The notes under the pieces are model-generated. The model was given only the letters and a program-made list of their open reading frames with translations, was not told the DNA's origin and searched no databases. This document shows positions 40,765 through 48,427 of a stretch of 64,000 nucleotides of DNA, one piece after another (positions within the stretch are counted from its first letter, which is position 1; every line of letters begins with the position of its first letter). The translations under genes and the position numbers were made by a program. Location: NCBI GenBank assembly GCA_015065585.1, contig SVQC01000004.1, positions 1 through 64,000 of the forward strand, read 5' to 3'. The stretch comes from Oscillospiraceae bacterium (lineage in GTDB: Bacteria; Bacillota; Clostridia; Oscillospirales; Acutalibacteraceae).

Positions 40765-41310
40765 ATGTTTAAGGAACTTGAAAAGCAAAGCTATAACGCT
40801 GTTAAGGAAATTATTGAAAAAGCGGGACTTAAAAAGGGAGATATACTGGTAATCGGCTGTTCTACGAGCGAGGTGCTTGGCAGTAAAATCGGAACTGATT
40901 CTTCTCCCGAGGCGGCAGAGCTTATGTGCAAGGGTGTATTGACCGCCGCTGAGGAAGACGGAATTTATATTGCGGCACAGTGCTGTGAGCATCTTAACAG
41001 AGCTATTATTATAGAGAAAGAAGCCGTAAAGGACTGGGATATAGTTAACGTAATGCCTCAACCTAAGGCGGGGGGGAGCTTTGCCACGGCTGTATACAGT
41101 GCATTCAAAAATCCTGTAGCGGTGGAAGAAATTTCTGCTGACGCTGGAATAGATATCGGCTTTACTATGATAGGTATGCATATAAAAAAGGTTGCCGTAC
41201 CTGTAAGACTTGAAAACAGCAAAATTGGCTCTGCAACGGTGCTTGGTGCCCGCAGCCGTCCTAAATTTATAGGCGGAGAGAGAGCTGTTTACAACAAAGA
41301 ATTACTTTAA
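40765..41310 (+). CDS. UPF0340 / TIGR01440 family protein (YwlG-like)
   Basis: A 181-residue protein matching the YwlG family: KKGDILVIGCSTSEVLGSKIGTDSSPEAAELM, IAAQCCEHLNRAIIIEKE, VNVMPQPKAGGSFATAVYSAF and IGMHIKKVAVPVR...IGSATVLGARSRPKFIGGERAVYN. The function is unknown; the family is widespread in Firmicutes. ATG 40765 has GGAG 8 nt upstream. It converges with the DUF4363 gene and overlaps it by 4 nt at the 3' ends. Confidence 0.93.
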   Translation: MFKELEKQSYNAVKEIIEKAGLKKGDILVIGCSTSEVLGSKIGTDSSPEAAELMCKGVLTAAEEDGIYIAAQCCEHLNRAIIIEKEAVKDWDIVNVMPQPKAGGSFATAVYSAFKNPVAVEEISADAGIDIGFTMIGMHIKKVAVPVRLENSKIGSATVLGARSRPKFIGGERAVYNKELL

Positions 41311-41669
41311 AAAAATGAACGTAATGAAAGTTTCTCGCTGATTGATAGGTGGGAAACTTTTTCTTTTAACTGGGCTGATTCTTTTAAGAAGTCTTCTTCG
41401 TCACCTGCTCTGACCATGCTTATCGAAACTCCGATTTCTTCTATACTTTCGTGGTTTGTAAAAATATATAAAAGTGGCTCGGCATTTTCCCATATATCTT
41501 CAATATCATCTAAGTAAACATCAGTGCTTTCTCCATCTTTAAAGGCTATTTCGCTTTTATTTATAAGGGTAAGTATAGTATCGCAGTATTTATCTATAAT
41601 ATTAGCGCTAGTCACCGTCAGCCCGATGATAATTATAATCATAACAAAAGCCACAATTAGTCTTTTCAT
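41307..41669 (-). CDS. DUF4363 family membrane-anchored protein
   Basis: A 120-residue protein with one N-terminal hydrophobic segment (residues 3-22, RLIVAFVMIIIIIGLTVTSA) and a helical outer part (about 25-120) with DDIEDIWENAEPLLYIFTNHESIEEI. This layout is that of DUF4363, usually encoded next to a DUF421 (YetF) gene, as here (2 nt apart). The function is unknown; a partner role for the DUF421 protein is inferred from gene order. Confidence 0.85.
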   Translation of the reverse strand: MKRLIVAFVMIIIIIGLTVTSANIIDKYCDTILTLINKSEIAFKDGESTDVYLDDIEDIWENAEPLLYIFTNHESIEEIGVSISMVRAGDEEDFLKESAQLKEKVSHLSISEKLSLRSFF

Positions 41670-41671
41670 AT

Positions 41672-42349
41672 TTATTTCTCCTTAAAAATTATTTCTTTTG
41701 TTCCTGCTGCATCAAGTGTCATAAGGAAAATATCCTGAGGCAAGGCAGGAAAAATAATTTTTTTGAGCTTTTCAGGAGAAATATTAAGATTTATAAGGGA
41801 TTCGTTTATAATTACCCCGTCGCTTATGACTGGGATAGGCAGAGTTGCAGACTCGGGTTCAAGATTTTCAATATCGCCCGTTTTAAGAGGTCTGTACTGA
41901 GCTTTTTCAATAACGCTTAAATCCCCGTTAACCTCAAGAATGGCAAAGGCTATTTCCTCAATTTTAAAATAACCTTGCTCTCTTAGAAGCTCAATAAGGT
42001 CTATAACGGTAAGCCTTACCTTTTTCATCATCTTTTGGTCTATTATGCCGTCGTTTATTACTACAACCGAATTTCCACTCATAATTTTACGCACCGCAAG
42101 AAATTTCATAGCAAGAACGGAAATTATTATTTCTATAATAACCAGCATAAAAATAGCTACTACTCCGTTAAGCACTGGCTGTGTGCTGTCCTGCAGGGGA
42201 ATAGCGGCTATTTCAGAAATGAGCAGAGTTACTACAAGTTCATTGGGCTGCATATCACCGATTTGTCTTTTGCCCATAAGCCGTATGGCAAGGGTTACAA
42301 AAAAATAAACAACTGCGGTTCTTATGACAGTTACTATCATTTTAATCAC
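41672..42349 (-). CDS. DUF421 (YetF family) membrane protein
   Basis: A 225-residue protein with three N-terminal membrane helices (IRTAVVYFFVTLAIRLMGKRQIGDMQPNELVVTLLISEIAAIPLQD... VAIFMLVIIEIIISVLAMKFL) and a soluble C-terminal DUF421 domain from about 90 (GNSVVVINDGIID... LIELLREQGYFKIEEIAFAILEVNGDLSVI). YetF-type proteins occur in many spore-formers; some homologues affect spore germination and dipicolinic-acid handling, but the role here is not shown. It is paired with DUF4363. Confidence 0.92.
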   Translation of the reverse strand: MIKMIVTVIRTAVVYFFVTLAIRLMGKRQIGDMQPNELVVTLLISEIAAIPLQDSTQPVLNGVVAIFMLVIIEIIISVLAMKFLAVRKIMSGNSVVVINDGIIDQKMMKKVRLTVIDLIELLREQGYFKIEEIAFAILEVNGDLSVIEKAQYRPLKTGDIENLEPESATLPIPVISDGVIINESLINLNISPEKLKKIIFPALPQDIFLMTLDAAGTKEIIFKEK

Positions 42350-42365
42350 CGCAGTTATTGTTTAC

Positions 42366-43001
42366 TTATTTGTTTTTATTATTCATATTATAAGAAAGTG
42401 TCATTAATTTATCACCGAAATGAACGTTTTCAACCGAAACTTCAGGATAAGCAAGACCTAAATCGTAGTGGCTAAAATTAAGGAAACCCTTAATACCAAG
42501 CTTTACAAGCTTATAGGATAAAGCTTCAGCCGCTTCTTTGGGTATACAAAGCACGGCGGCGGTAGGCTTATTTTCTTTGCAGAACTCGTCAAGAGAACTC
42601 ATTGGCCTTATGGGCAGATTATGTACAACCTGACCTATAAGAGATTCTTTTTGGTCAAAAAGACCGATAAGTTCATATCCTTTGTTGTCAAAACGGATAT
42701 GAGTGGATATAGCGCGACCTAAATTACCCATACCTATAATTATTATTTTCTGGTTTTTATCAATGCATAGAATTTTCGAAATTTCAAGGGTTAGGGAATC
42801 AACGTTATAACCATAGCCCTGCTGTCCAAAACCTCCGAAGCAGTTAAGGTCCTGACGAATCTGACTTGCAGTAAGTCCCATTCTTCTAGATAACTCGGAA
42901 GAAGATATTCTGGTTATACCCTGATTTTTTAAATCCTGTAAAAATCTATAGTATCTGGGAAGTCGGCGAATAACCGAAGGAGAAATAGAACGGTAAGCCA
43001 T
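42366..43001 (-). CDS. rex: Redox-sensing transcriptional repressor Rex
   Basis: A 211-residue protein. The N-terminal winged helix (SISPSVIRRLPRYYRFLQDLKNQGITRISSSELSRRMGLTASQIRQDLNCFGGFGQQGYGY) is followed by a Rossmann NADH-binding domain with IIGMGNLGRAISTHI. Rex senses the NADH/NAD+ ratio and represses fermentation and respiration genes when NADH is low. ATG 43001 has TGGAGG upstream; the frame to 43046 lacks support. Confidence 0.97.
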   Translation of the reverse strand: MAYRSISPSVIRRLPRYYRFLQDLKNQGITRISSSELSRRMGLTASQIRQDLNCFGGFGQQGYGYNVDSLTLEISKILCIDKNQKIIIIGMGNLGRAISTHIRFDNKGYELIGLFDQKESLIGQVVHNLPIRPMSSLDEFCKENKPTAAVLCIPKEAAEALSYKLVKLGIKGFLNFSHYDLGLAYPEVSVENVHFGDKLMTLSYNMNNKNK

Positions 43002-43083
43002 ATTGTACCTCCATACAGATTGCTTTATTCTACTATTATGTAACAAAAAATGTGATTTGTCAATACAAATAGTGCGGCTTTCA

Positions 43084-43112
43084 TTGACAAAAATAATTAA
43101 AAATAGTATACT
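43084..43112 (+). promoter_or_regulatory. Promoter for the small lipoprotein
   Basis: TTGACA (43084-43089) and TATACT (43107-43112), 17 nt apart, about 30 nt before the start. Confidence 0.8.
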
Positions 43113-43143
43113 TTATGTAAATAAAAATTAAAGGTTGGTAGAG

Positions 43144-43518
43144 ATGAAAAGAAGTCTGGCTTTATTAGTATGTATTTTACTTATGATAACTCTTTGCGGT
43201 TGCGCAAATATAAATGATATGAAAAAGAATCTCGAAAAAGCGGGATACGAAATTACCGAAATGAGCGAAAGTAAAATTGCTTCTTTAAACAGTGATATGG
43301 TCTACACATATAATGGAAAAGGTACGATAATAAGCGGTTGCTACGGTACCGACAAAAATGGTAACAATGTTTTTATGGTAGAACTTACCGACAGAGATGA
43401 TGTTACTATTCTATACAGAGAATTGAAATCTCAGCTTGATAACGGCCAGATAATAGATATCAAAGGCAAAGTCATCGTTTACGGGTATGCAGACGGTGTA
43501 AAACAAGCTATTAAATAA
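43144..43518 (+). CDS. Small putative lipoprotein of unknown function
   Basis: A 124-residue protein with a lipoprotein signal (MKRSLALLVCILLMITLCGC, Cys20 in LCGC). The mature part is about 104 residues: an N-terminal helix (INDMKKNLEKAGYEITEM) and then short beta strands. The pattern of a helix with KxxLEKAGYExTxM is seen in a number of small clostridial lipoproteins, but I cannot name a family. It lies between divergent rex and serS with its own promoter; the ribosome binding site is weak. Confidence 0.7.
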   Translation: MKRSLALLVCILLMITLCGCANINDMKKNLEKAGYEITEMSESKIASLNSDMVYTYNGKGTIISGCYGTDKNGNNVFMVELTDRDDVTILYRELKSQLDNGQIIDIKGKVIVYGYADGVKQAIK

Positions 43519-43521
43519 GCC

Positions 43522-43550
43522 TTGAATAAGGTAAAACATTGTGTTATACT
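43522..43550 (+). promoter_or_regulatory. Promoter for serS
   Basis: TTGAAT (43522-43527) and TATACT (43545-43550), 17 nt apart. A short self-complementary TACCCCTTGGGGTA (43568-43581) sits in the leader just before the ribosome binding site. No T-box is present. Confidence 0.65.
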
Positions 43551-43596
43551 TTGAATGTTATTAGTTTTACCCCTTGGGGTAGAAAGGAAGTAAAAA

Positions 43597-44886
43597 ATGC
43601 TGGATATTAAATTTGTGAGGGAAAATCCCGAAATTGTTAAAGAAAATATCAGAAAAAAATTCAAAGAGCATAAGCTGGCTCTTGTAGATGAGGTTATAAG
43701 ACTTGACGAAGAAAAGCGTTCTGCTCAGACCACTGCTAACGAGCTTCGTGCTCTAAGAAATAAGGTAAGTAAGGAAATCGGCGCTTTGATGGCTCAGGGT
43801 AAGCGTGAGGAAGCCGAGGAAAAGAAAAAGCTTGTTACTGCTCAGGCTGAAGAACTTGCCGCATTAGAGGCTAAGGAGACCGAGCTTGGCGAGGCGCTTA
43901 AAAATAGTATGATGAAAATTCCTAACATTATTGATGACAGCGTTCCTATCGGCAAGGATGACAGCGAAAATGTTGAGGTTAAACAGTACGGTGAGCAGAC
44001 AAGCGTTGATTTTGAAATTCCTTACCATACCGATATTATGGCGCTCTTTAACGGTATAGATAAAGAGTCTGCTGGTAAGGTTGCCGGCGAAGGTTTTTAT
44101 TATCTCTGCGGTGATATAGCCCGTCTTCACAGCGCAGTAACCGCTTATGCGAGAGATTTTATGATTGATAAGGGATTTACATACTGTATACCGCCCTTTA
44201 TGATTCGCTCAAACGTTGTAACAGGTGTTATGAGTTTTGAAGAAATGGACGCTATGATGTACAAGATTGAGGGAGAAGACCTTTATCTTATAGGTACGAG
44301 CGAGCATTCAATGATAGGCAGATATATTGATACCATAACAAATGAAGAAAAGCTTCCCTTAACCCTTACAAGTTATTCTCCCTGTTTCAGAAAGGAAAAG
44401 GGTGCCCACGGTATAGAGGAAAGAGGTATTTACAGAATTCATCAGTTTGAAAAGCAGGAAATGATAGTTATCTGTAAGCCTGAAGAAAGCATGGAATGGT
44501 TCGACAAAATGTGGAGTTACTCGGTTGAACTTTTCAGAAGTCTTGATATTCCCGTAAGAACCCTCGAATGCTGCTCCGGTGATTTGGCTGACCTTAAGGT
44601 TAAATCCTATGACGTAGAGGCCTGGTCTCCTAAGCAGAAGAAATATTTCGAAGTTTGCTCCTGTTCTAACCTTGGAGATGCTCAGGCAAGAAGACTCGGC
44701 ATAAAGGTTAAAGATGTAAACGGTAATAAATACTTTGCCCATACCCTTAATAATACCGTTGTCGCTCCCCCCAGAATGCTTATTGCTTTCCTCGAAAACA
44801 ATCTTCAGTTTGACGGTGAGAAATATTCAGTAAGAATTCCTGAGGCTTTAAGACCTTATATGGGCGGTAAAGAAATTATTGAATAA
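43597..44886 (+). CDS. serS: Serine--tRNA ligase
   Basis: A 429-residue class II synthetase. The N-terminal helical arm, about 1-105 (MLDIKFVRENPEIVKENIRKKFKEHKLALVDEV), holds the tRNA-Ser variable arm. The catalytic domain has motif 2 in SYSPCFRKEKGAHGIEERGIYRIHQFEKQEMIVI, the TSEHS serine site and motif 3 NNTVVAPPRMLIAFLENNLQ. The start has GAAAGGAAG upstream. Confidence 0.98.
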   Translation: MLDIKFVRENPEIVKENIRKKFKEHKLALVDEVIRLDEEKRSAQTTANELRALRNKVSKEIGALMAQGKREEAEEKKKLVTAQAEELAALEAKETELGEALKNSMMKIPNIIDDSVPIGKDDSENVEVKQYGEQTSVDFEIPYHTDIMALFNGIDKESAGKVAGEGFYYLCGDIARLHSAVTAYARDFMIDKGFTYCIPPFMIRSNVVTGVMSFEEMDAMMYKIEGEDLYLIGTSEHSMIGRYIDTITNEEKLPLTLTSYSPCFRKEKGAHGIEERGIYRIHQFEKQEMIVICKPEESMEWFDKMWSYSVELFRSLDIPVRTLECCSGDLADLKVKSYDVEAWSPKQKKYFEVCSCSNLGDAQARRLGIKVKDVNGNKYFAHTLNNTVVAPPRMLIAFLENNLQFDGEKYSVRIPEALRPYMGGKEIIE

Positions 44887-44899
44887 TAAAAGCAAAATA

Positions 44900-44938
44900 A
44901 AAAATCTCGGTTCAATTTCGAACCGAGATTTTTGTTGT
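44900..44938. terminator. Bidirectional terminator between serS and the cohesin/dockerin gene
   Basis: AAAATCTCGGTTC pairs with GAACCGAGATTTT around a short loop, with A and T runs. Confidence 0.9.
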
Positions 44939-44944
44939 TTACAA

Positions 44945-46627
44945 TCAGATTAAATCTTCAAAATTGGTTATTGCACCGGCGAGATAGAGCTTGAGCTGAG
45001 CAAGGTCGGTAACGTTTACGGATTCACTACGATTAACATTGGCAACATCAAGCTGTTTTTCGGTGAGTTCCATTGCACCAACGAGATAAAGCTTCATAAG
45101 GGCTAAGTCGGAAATATCTACTTCACCGCTGTCATCTATATCACCGAGAAGTCTCTTTACGGTAATTTCACATTCTGCAGAATAGATAGTGCCGTTATAT
45201 TCGAAGGACACGGTAACTGTTGCAGTACCAACAGTTTTAGCAGTAATTACACCGTTTGCTACGGTAATAATATCTTCATCGTCAGATTCCCAAGTAACCT
45301 GTACACCTGCAGGAACGGTGTCGATAGTTAGGGTTTCTGTTTTTCCTTCGATAATAACTGCAGAGGTTTTGTTTAGTGTAACAGCAGGAGTCTTAACAGT
45401 AGCGGTTACAAAGTTATCAAAGCCTTCGTAAGAAATCTTAACCTGTTTTTCTCCGGCAGTGCTGAAATCGTAATTGGTGGTGTAGCCTTCTTCTACATAT
45501 TCTACTTCTTCGTTATTGTAGGTTACTTTAAGAGAAATAGAATTGATAACTAATTCATCATCTATAAAATAGGTGTTTTCATAATCAATTTCGTCGATTT
45601 CTACCGAAACGATAGAAACGGGTATAACGGTTATAACGCAATCGGCAGAATAAGTGATTCCGTTTTTAATAAAGGAAGCGGTAATTGTGGCTTCGCCTTC
45701 GGCAACAGCAGTAATAACGCCGTTGTCGACAGTTGCAACAGAAGTCTTACTTGATACCCAAGAAACCTGTGCATCTGCAGGTACCGTTGTTACGGTAACT
45801 GTATGTTTTTCTCCTACTATAACAGTTTCGGCATTATCCGAAAGAGTAATAGAGGGAGAAGCAACAGTTACGCTGAATGTATCGGATTTTCCGCCGTAAT
45901 TGACAGTTACGGTTTTTGTGCCGGCAGTACTGAAGTCGTAGCTGGTTTCATAACCGGTTGTAATGGTTTCTTCATCGCCGTTATTATATGTAACCTTAAT
46001 GGATATAGAATTGATTTTAAGAGAATCGCCGATATAGTAATTCTCAACTACATCCTTTTCTAAAATTTCAACGCTGCTTACGGCAATTTGTTCTACGTTA
46101 ACGGATAAGCCTTTTGAATTAGCTATAGTAATATCGGTAGCGTAGGGATTTTCCGTAATAATCCTAGTACCGTCTATAAAAGTAAGACCGAAATTATAGG
46201 TGTTGGTAGGAACAGTTTCTTTAGCTTTAAATGTAATGGTAGCAACGGTACCGTTAGCGGTAAAGTTGTCAGTACCCTTGTTATCCCAAAGCATACGGAT
46301 TTTGTTGCTGGCTGTTTTATTGTAAGAGAAATTAGGGGAGTTTTGACTTTGTATTGACTCATTGCCAACAAAATTTCCGGAAGCGCTGGCGGATACAAAA
46401 TCAAAATATTCGCTGTTAAAGGTTAAATCTGAACGCCAGGCGTAAATGCCTGAATTTTCGGAAATATTCACAGAAACAGAAAATGTCTGACCGGGATAAA
46501 CGGTGACAGGTGCGCCGGTAAGTTCCATTACAATACCAGTCGCTACGGGTGCGTTTGCAAAAGCAGCCATAGGTACAGCAGCAAGAAATAAACATACCGA
46601 TATGATAATTGCTAAAAGTTTTTTCAT
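44945..46627 (-). CDS. Secreted cohesin - (Big_3-Big_2)x2 - dockerin protein
   Basis: A 560-residue secreted protein. There is a Sec signal (residues 1-25) and then a cohesin-like domain (about 30-178: GAPVTVYPGQTFSVSVNISENSGIYAWRSDLTFNSEYFDFVSAS... NKIRMLWDN..NGTVATITFKAK). Two copies of an Ig-like pair follow, Big_3-like at about 182-257 and 337-412 (YIGDSLKINSISIKVTYNNGDEETI) and Big_2-like at 258-335 and 413-490 (ATVDNGVITAVAEGEATITASF). A type I dockerin closes the protein (about 493-556), with two calcium loops starting DIDDSGEVDISDLALMKLYL and ANVNRSESVNVTDLAQLKLYL. The first has the classic Asp/Asn pattern; the second is degenerate. A cohesin and a dockerin in one chain suggests an adaptor in a cellulosome-like or surface assembly. 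Confidence 0.9.
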   Translation of the reverse strand: MKKLLAIIISVCLFLAAVPMAAFANAPVATGIVMELTGAPVTVYPGQTFSVSVNISENSGIYAWRSDLTFNSEYFDFVSASASGNFVGNESIQSQNSPNFSYNKTASNKIRMLWDNKGTDNFTANGTVATITFKAKETVPTNTYNFGLTFIDGTRIITENPYATDITIANSKGLSVNVEQIAVSSVEILEKDVVENYYIGDSLKINSISIKVTYNNGDEETITTGYETSYDFSTAGTKTVTVNYGGKSDTFSVTVASPSITLSDNAETVIVGEKHTVTVTTVPADAQVSWVSSKTSVATVDNGVITAVAEGEATITASFIKNGITYSADCVITVIPVSIVSVEIDEIDYENTYFIDDELVINSISLKVTYNNEEVEYVEEGYTTNYDFSTAGEKQVKISYEGFDNFVTATVKTPAVTLNKTSAVIIEGKTETLTIDTVPAGVQVTWESDDEDIITVANGVITAKTVGTATVTVSFEYNGTIYSAECEITVKRLLGDIDDSGEVDISDLALMKLYLVGAMELTEKQLDVANVNRSESVNVTDLAQLKLYLAGAITNFEDLI

Positions 46628-46667
46628 TATTGGTGACCCTCCTTAAGATAATACATATACATTTCAA

Positions 46668-46696
46668 ATTATAATACTTCTGTTTGGAAAAGTCAA
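46668..46696 (-). promoter_or_regulatory. Promoter for the cohesin/dockerin gene
   Basis: On the minus strand TTGACT (46696-46691) and TATAAT (46673-46668), 17 nt apart. Confidence 0.8.
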
Positions 46697-46718
46697 TATT
46701 AACAAAAACTTTTAAGAT

Positions 46719-47666
46719 TTATAATATTTGTTGAGCTATAGCGACAAAAAGCGGCATTGTTATTATAGAAAACAGTGTGGAAACCGATACGAGCTTTACT
46801 GAAAGAGCGGTATCACAGTTATGCTTTTCCGAAAAAATTGTAGTAAGGGCGGCGCAAGGCGCGCTTGCTGCAATAACAAGAGAAACGGCAATAGTGCTGT
46901 TAACGGCAAGAGGTGTAAATTTAAGGGCGTAAAGAAGAGCAATACAAATCAAAGGTGAAATAACAAGCCTTGATATTATAGAAACCCATATTCTAGAATC
47001 TGTAATTGCCGAAATAATTTTAGATTTTGAAAGATGGTAACCGATTATCATCATAGGAATAGGGGTATTGAGATTACAAATATGATTTACGGCAGTCTCA
47101 ATAGGTGCCGGTATATATTTCGCTAAATTAAATATAAATAGGATAATACCTACCGTAATGCTTATAACACCGGGGTTAAATATAAGCTTCGCAGTGGTTA
47201 TCTTTGTGCCCTTTCCACCCATAAGAATAAGGCCGTAGGTCCATACGATAATATTAAAAACTACCACGTAGGACGAACCGAAAAAGGTTCCGTCTTCGCC
47301 TAAAATTGCCATTTGAAGCGGTAATGACATAAAACCTGCATTAGAGAAAATCACGGCAAATTTCTTGACCGAATCAGAACCTATATTTTTATCGTGGGCA
47401 AAAATATAAGCAACTGATAATGTGATAATATGAAAAACCGTAGAAACAGCAAAGGCTATAAGCAGTTTAAAGAGCATTTTGCTGTCAAATGGTCGGAAGA
47501 AAGATGCAATTATAACGGCGGGGGTAGTAAAGTAGAGACAGATATCAGATAGACCTTTAGACACAGAATCGTTTATTATCTTTACCTTTCCGCAAACAAA
47601 ACCTACTCCTATTAATATGAAAAGTATAGCAACCTGTTGTGCTACGGTTAAAAAATTAGTAATCAT
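46719..47666 (-). CDS. AEC family transporter (auxin efflux carrier-like permease)
   Basis: A 315-residue protein with about ten hydrophobic helices. It matches the AEC family of small-molecule exporters by its N-terminal ILIGVGFVCGKVKIINDSVSKGLSDICLYFTTPAVIIASF and by the paired PxxIxG-type helix breaks typical of the family (NTPIPMMIIGYHLSKS). AEC members carry organic acids, often malate, citrate or auxin-like molecules; the substrate here is not evident. Its start overlaps the end of the Nif3-like gene by 4 nt. Confidence 0.88.
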   Translation of the reverse strand: MITNFLTVAQQVAILFILIGVGFVCGKVKIINDSVSKGLSDICLYFTTPAVIIASFFRPFDSKMLFKLLIAFAVSTVFHIITLSVAYIFAHDKNIGSDSVKKFAVIFSNAGFMSLPLQMAILGEDGTFFGSSYVVVFNIIVWTYGLILMGGKGTKITTAKLIFNPGVISITVGIILFIFNLAKYIPAPIETAVNHICNLNTPIPMMIIGYHLSKSKIISAITDSRIWVSIISRLVISPLICIALLYALKFTPLAVNSTIAVSLVIAASAPCAALTTIFSEKHNCDTALSVKLVSVSTLFSIITMPLFVAIAQQIL

Positions 47667-48418
47667 ATATTAATACACACCTTAATTGCGCTGTTATAAT
47701 CAACGCTAAAGTTTATATCTTTAAATTTTTCTGTCAGAATATTAGATAATGGTTCAAGAATCACGGCTTCGGTAGGAAAGTGACCTGCATCAATAAGAGT
47801 AAAGTTTTGATGTTCTGCTGAAATAAAATGGTGATGCTTTACTTCTGACGTGACTAAAGCGTCACAACCGAACTTTATGGCGTCTTTTGAATATTCACTT
47901 CCCGAACCGCTGCAAACCGCAACTGTCTTAACCATAGTTTCGCCAACGTATTTAACGGCAGTATCAAGTTTCCTGCCGACATAAGCGGCAAAATCGTCAC
48001 TGTTCATTTCCTCTTTTAATGTGCCTATTCTTAAAGGAAAATTATCAGAAGCCGTTACTGTTTTTATATTTTCAAGGCAAAGCGTGTTTGCAAGAGCGTC
48101 ACAAACTCCGTCTTTTCCTACATCTAAATTTGTATGCATAGAAATTACCGCTATATTGTTTTTAATAAGACGGTAAATGATATCGTCCTTAGTGATATTT
48201 GTGATTTTATCAAAAATAACGGGATGATGGGTAATTATGAGCTGCGAACATGTGCTTATAGCGTGGTCGATAACATCATCGGTACAGTCAAGAGCCAAAA
48301 CAGCAGACTTAACGTCTGCTGTTTTATCACCTATAAGAAAACCGACATTATCATAATCCACAGCGCTGTCAACGGGGAATTTCTCGTTTAGAAAATCGAA
48401 GATTTTTTCTGCGGTCAT
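47663..48418 (-). CDS. Nif3-like dinuclear metal-centre protein
   Basis: A 251-residue protein of the Nif3/YqfO family, with metal-binding His and Asp residues in SAVDYDNVGFLIGD, LIITHHPVIFDKITN, AVISMHTNLDVGKDGVCDAL and LIDAGHFPTEAVILEPL. It lacks the extra central domain found in longer homologues. The enzymatic function is not settled; a GTP-cyclohydrolase-like role has been suggested. It often follows trmK, but here it lies between an AEC transporter and glnS. Confidence 0.92.
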   Translation of the reverse strand: MTAEKIFDFLNEKFPVDSAVDYDNVGFLIGDKTADVKSAVLALDCTDDVIDHAISTCSQLIITHHPVIFDKITNITKDDIIYRLIKNNIAVISMHTNLDVGKDGVCDALANTLCLENIKTVTASDNFPLRIGTLKEEMNSDDFAAYVGRKLDTAVKYVGETMVKTVAVCSGSGSEYSKDAIKFGCDALVTSEVKHHHFISAEHQNFTLIDAGHFPTEAVILEPLSNILTEKFKDINFSVDYNSAIKVCINI

Positions 48419-48427
48419 TAAAACACC

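Noticed and set aside
43002-43143. Rex operator in the rex-lipoprotein intergenic region
   Set aside because: No match to the TTGTGAAnnnnTTCACAA type of site; only loose AT-rich similarity.
43568-43581. Regulatory hairpin in the serS leader
   Set aside because: TACCCCTTGGGGTA is self-complementary but cannot form a hairpin with a proper loop of more than a few bases; too short to claim a function.
45189-46063. Several open frames on the plus strand opposite the cohesin/dockerin gene
   Set aside because: They are antisense reflections of the repeated Ig-like coding sequence and lack ribosome binding sites.
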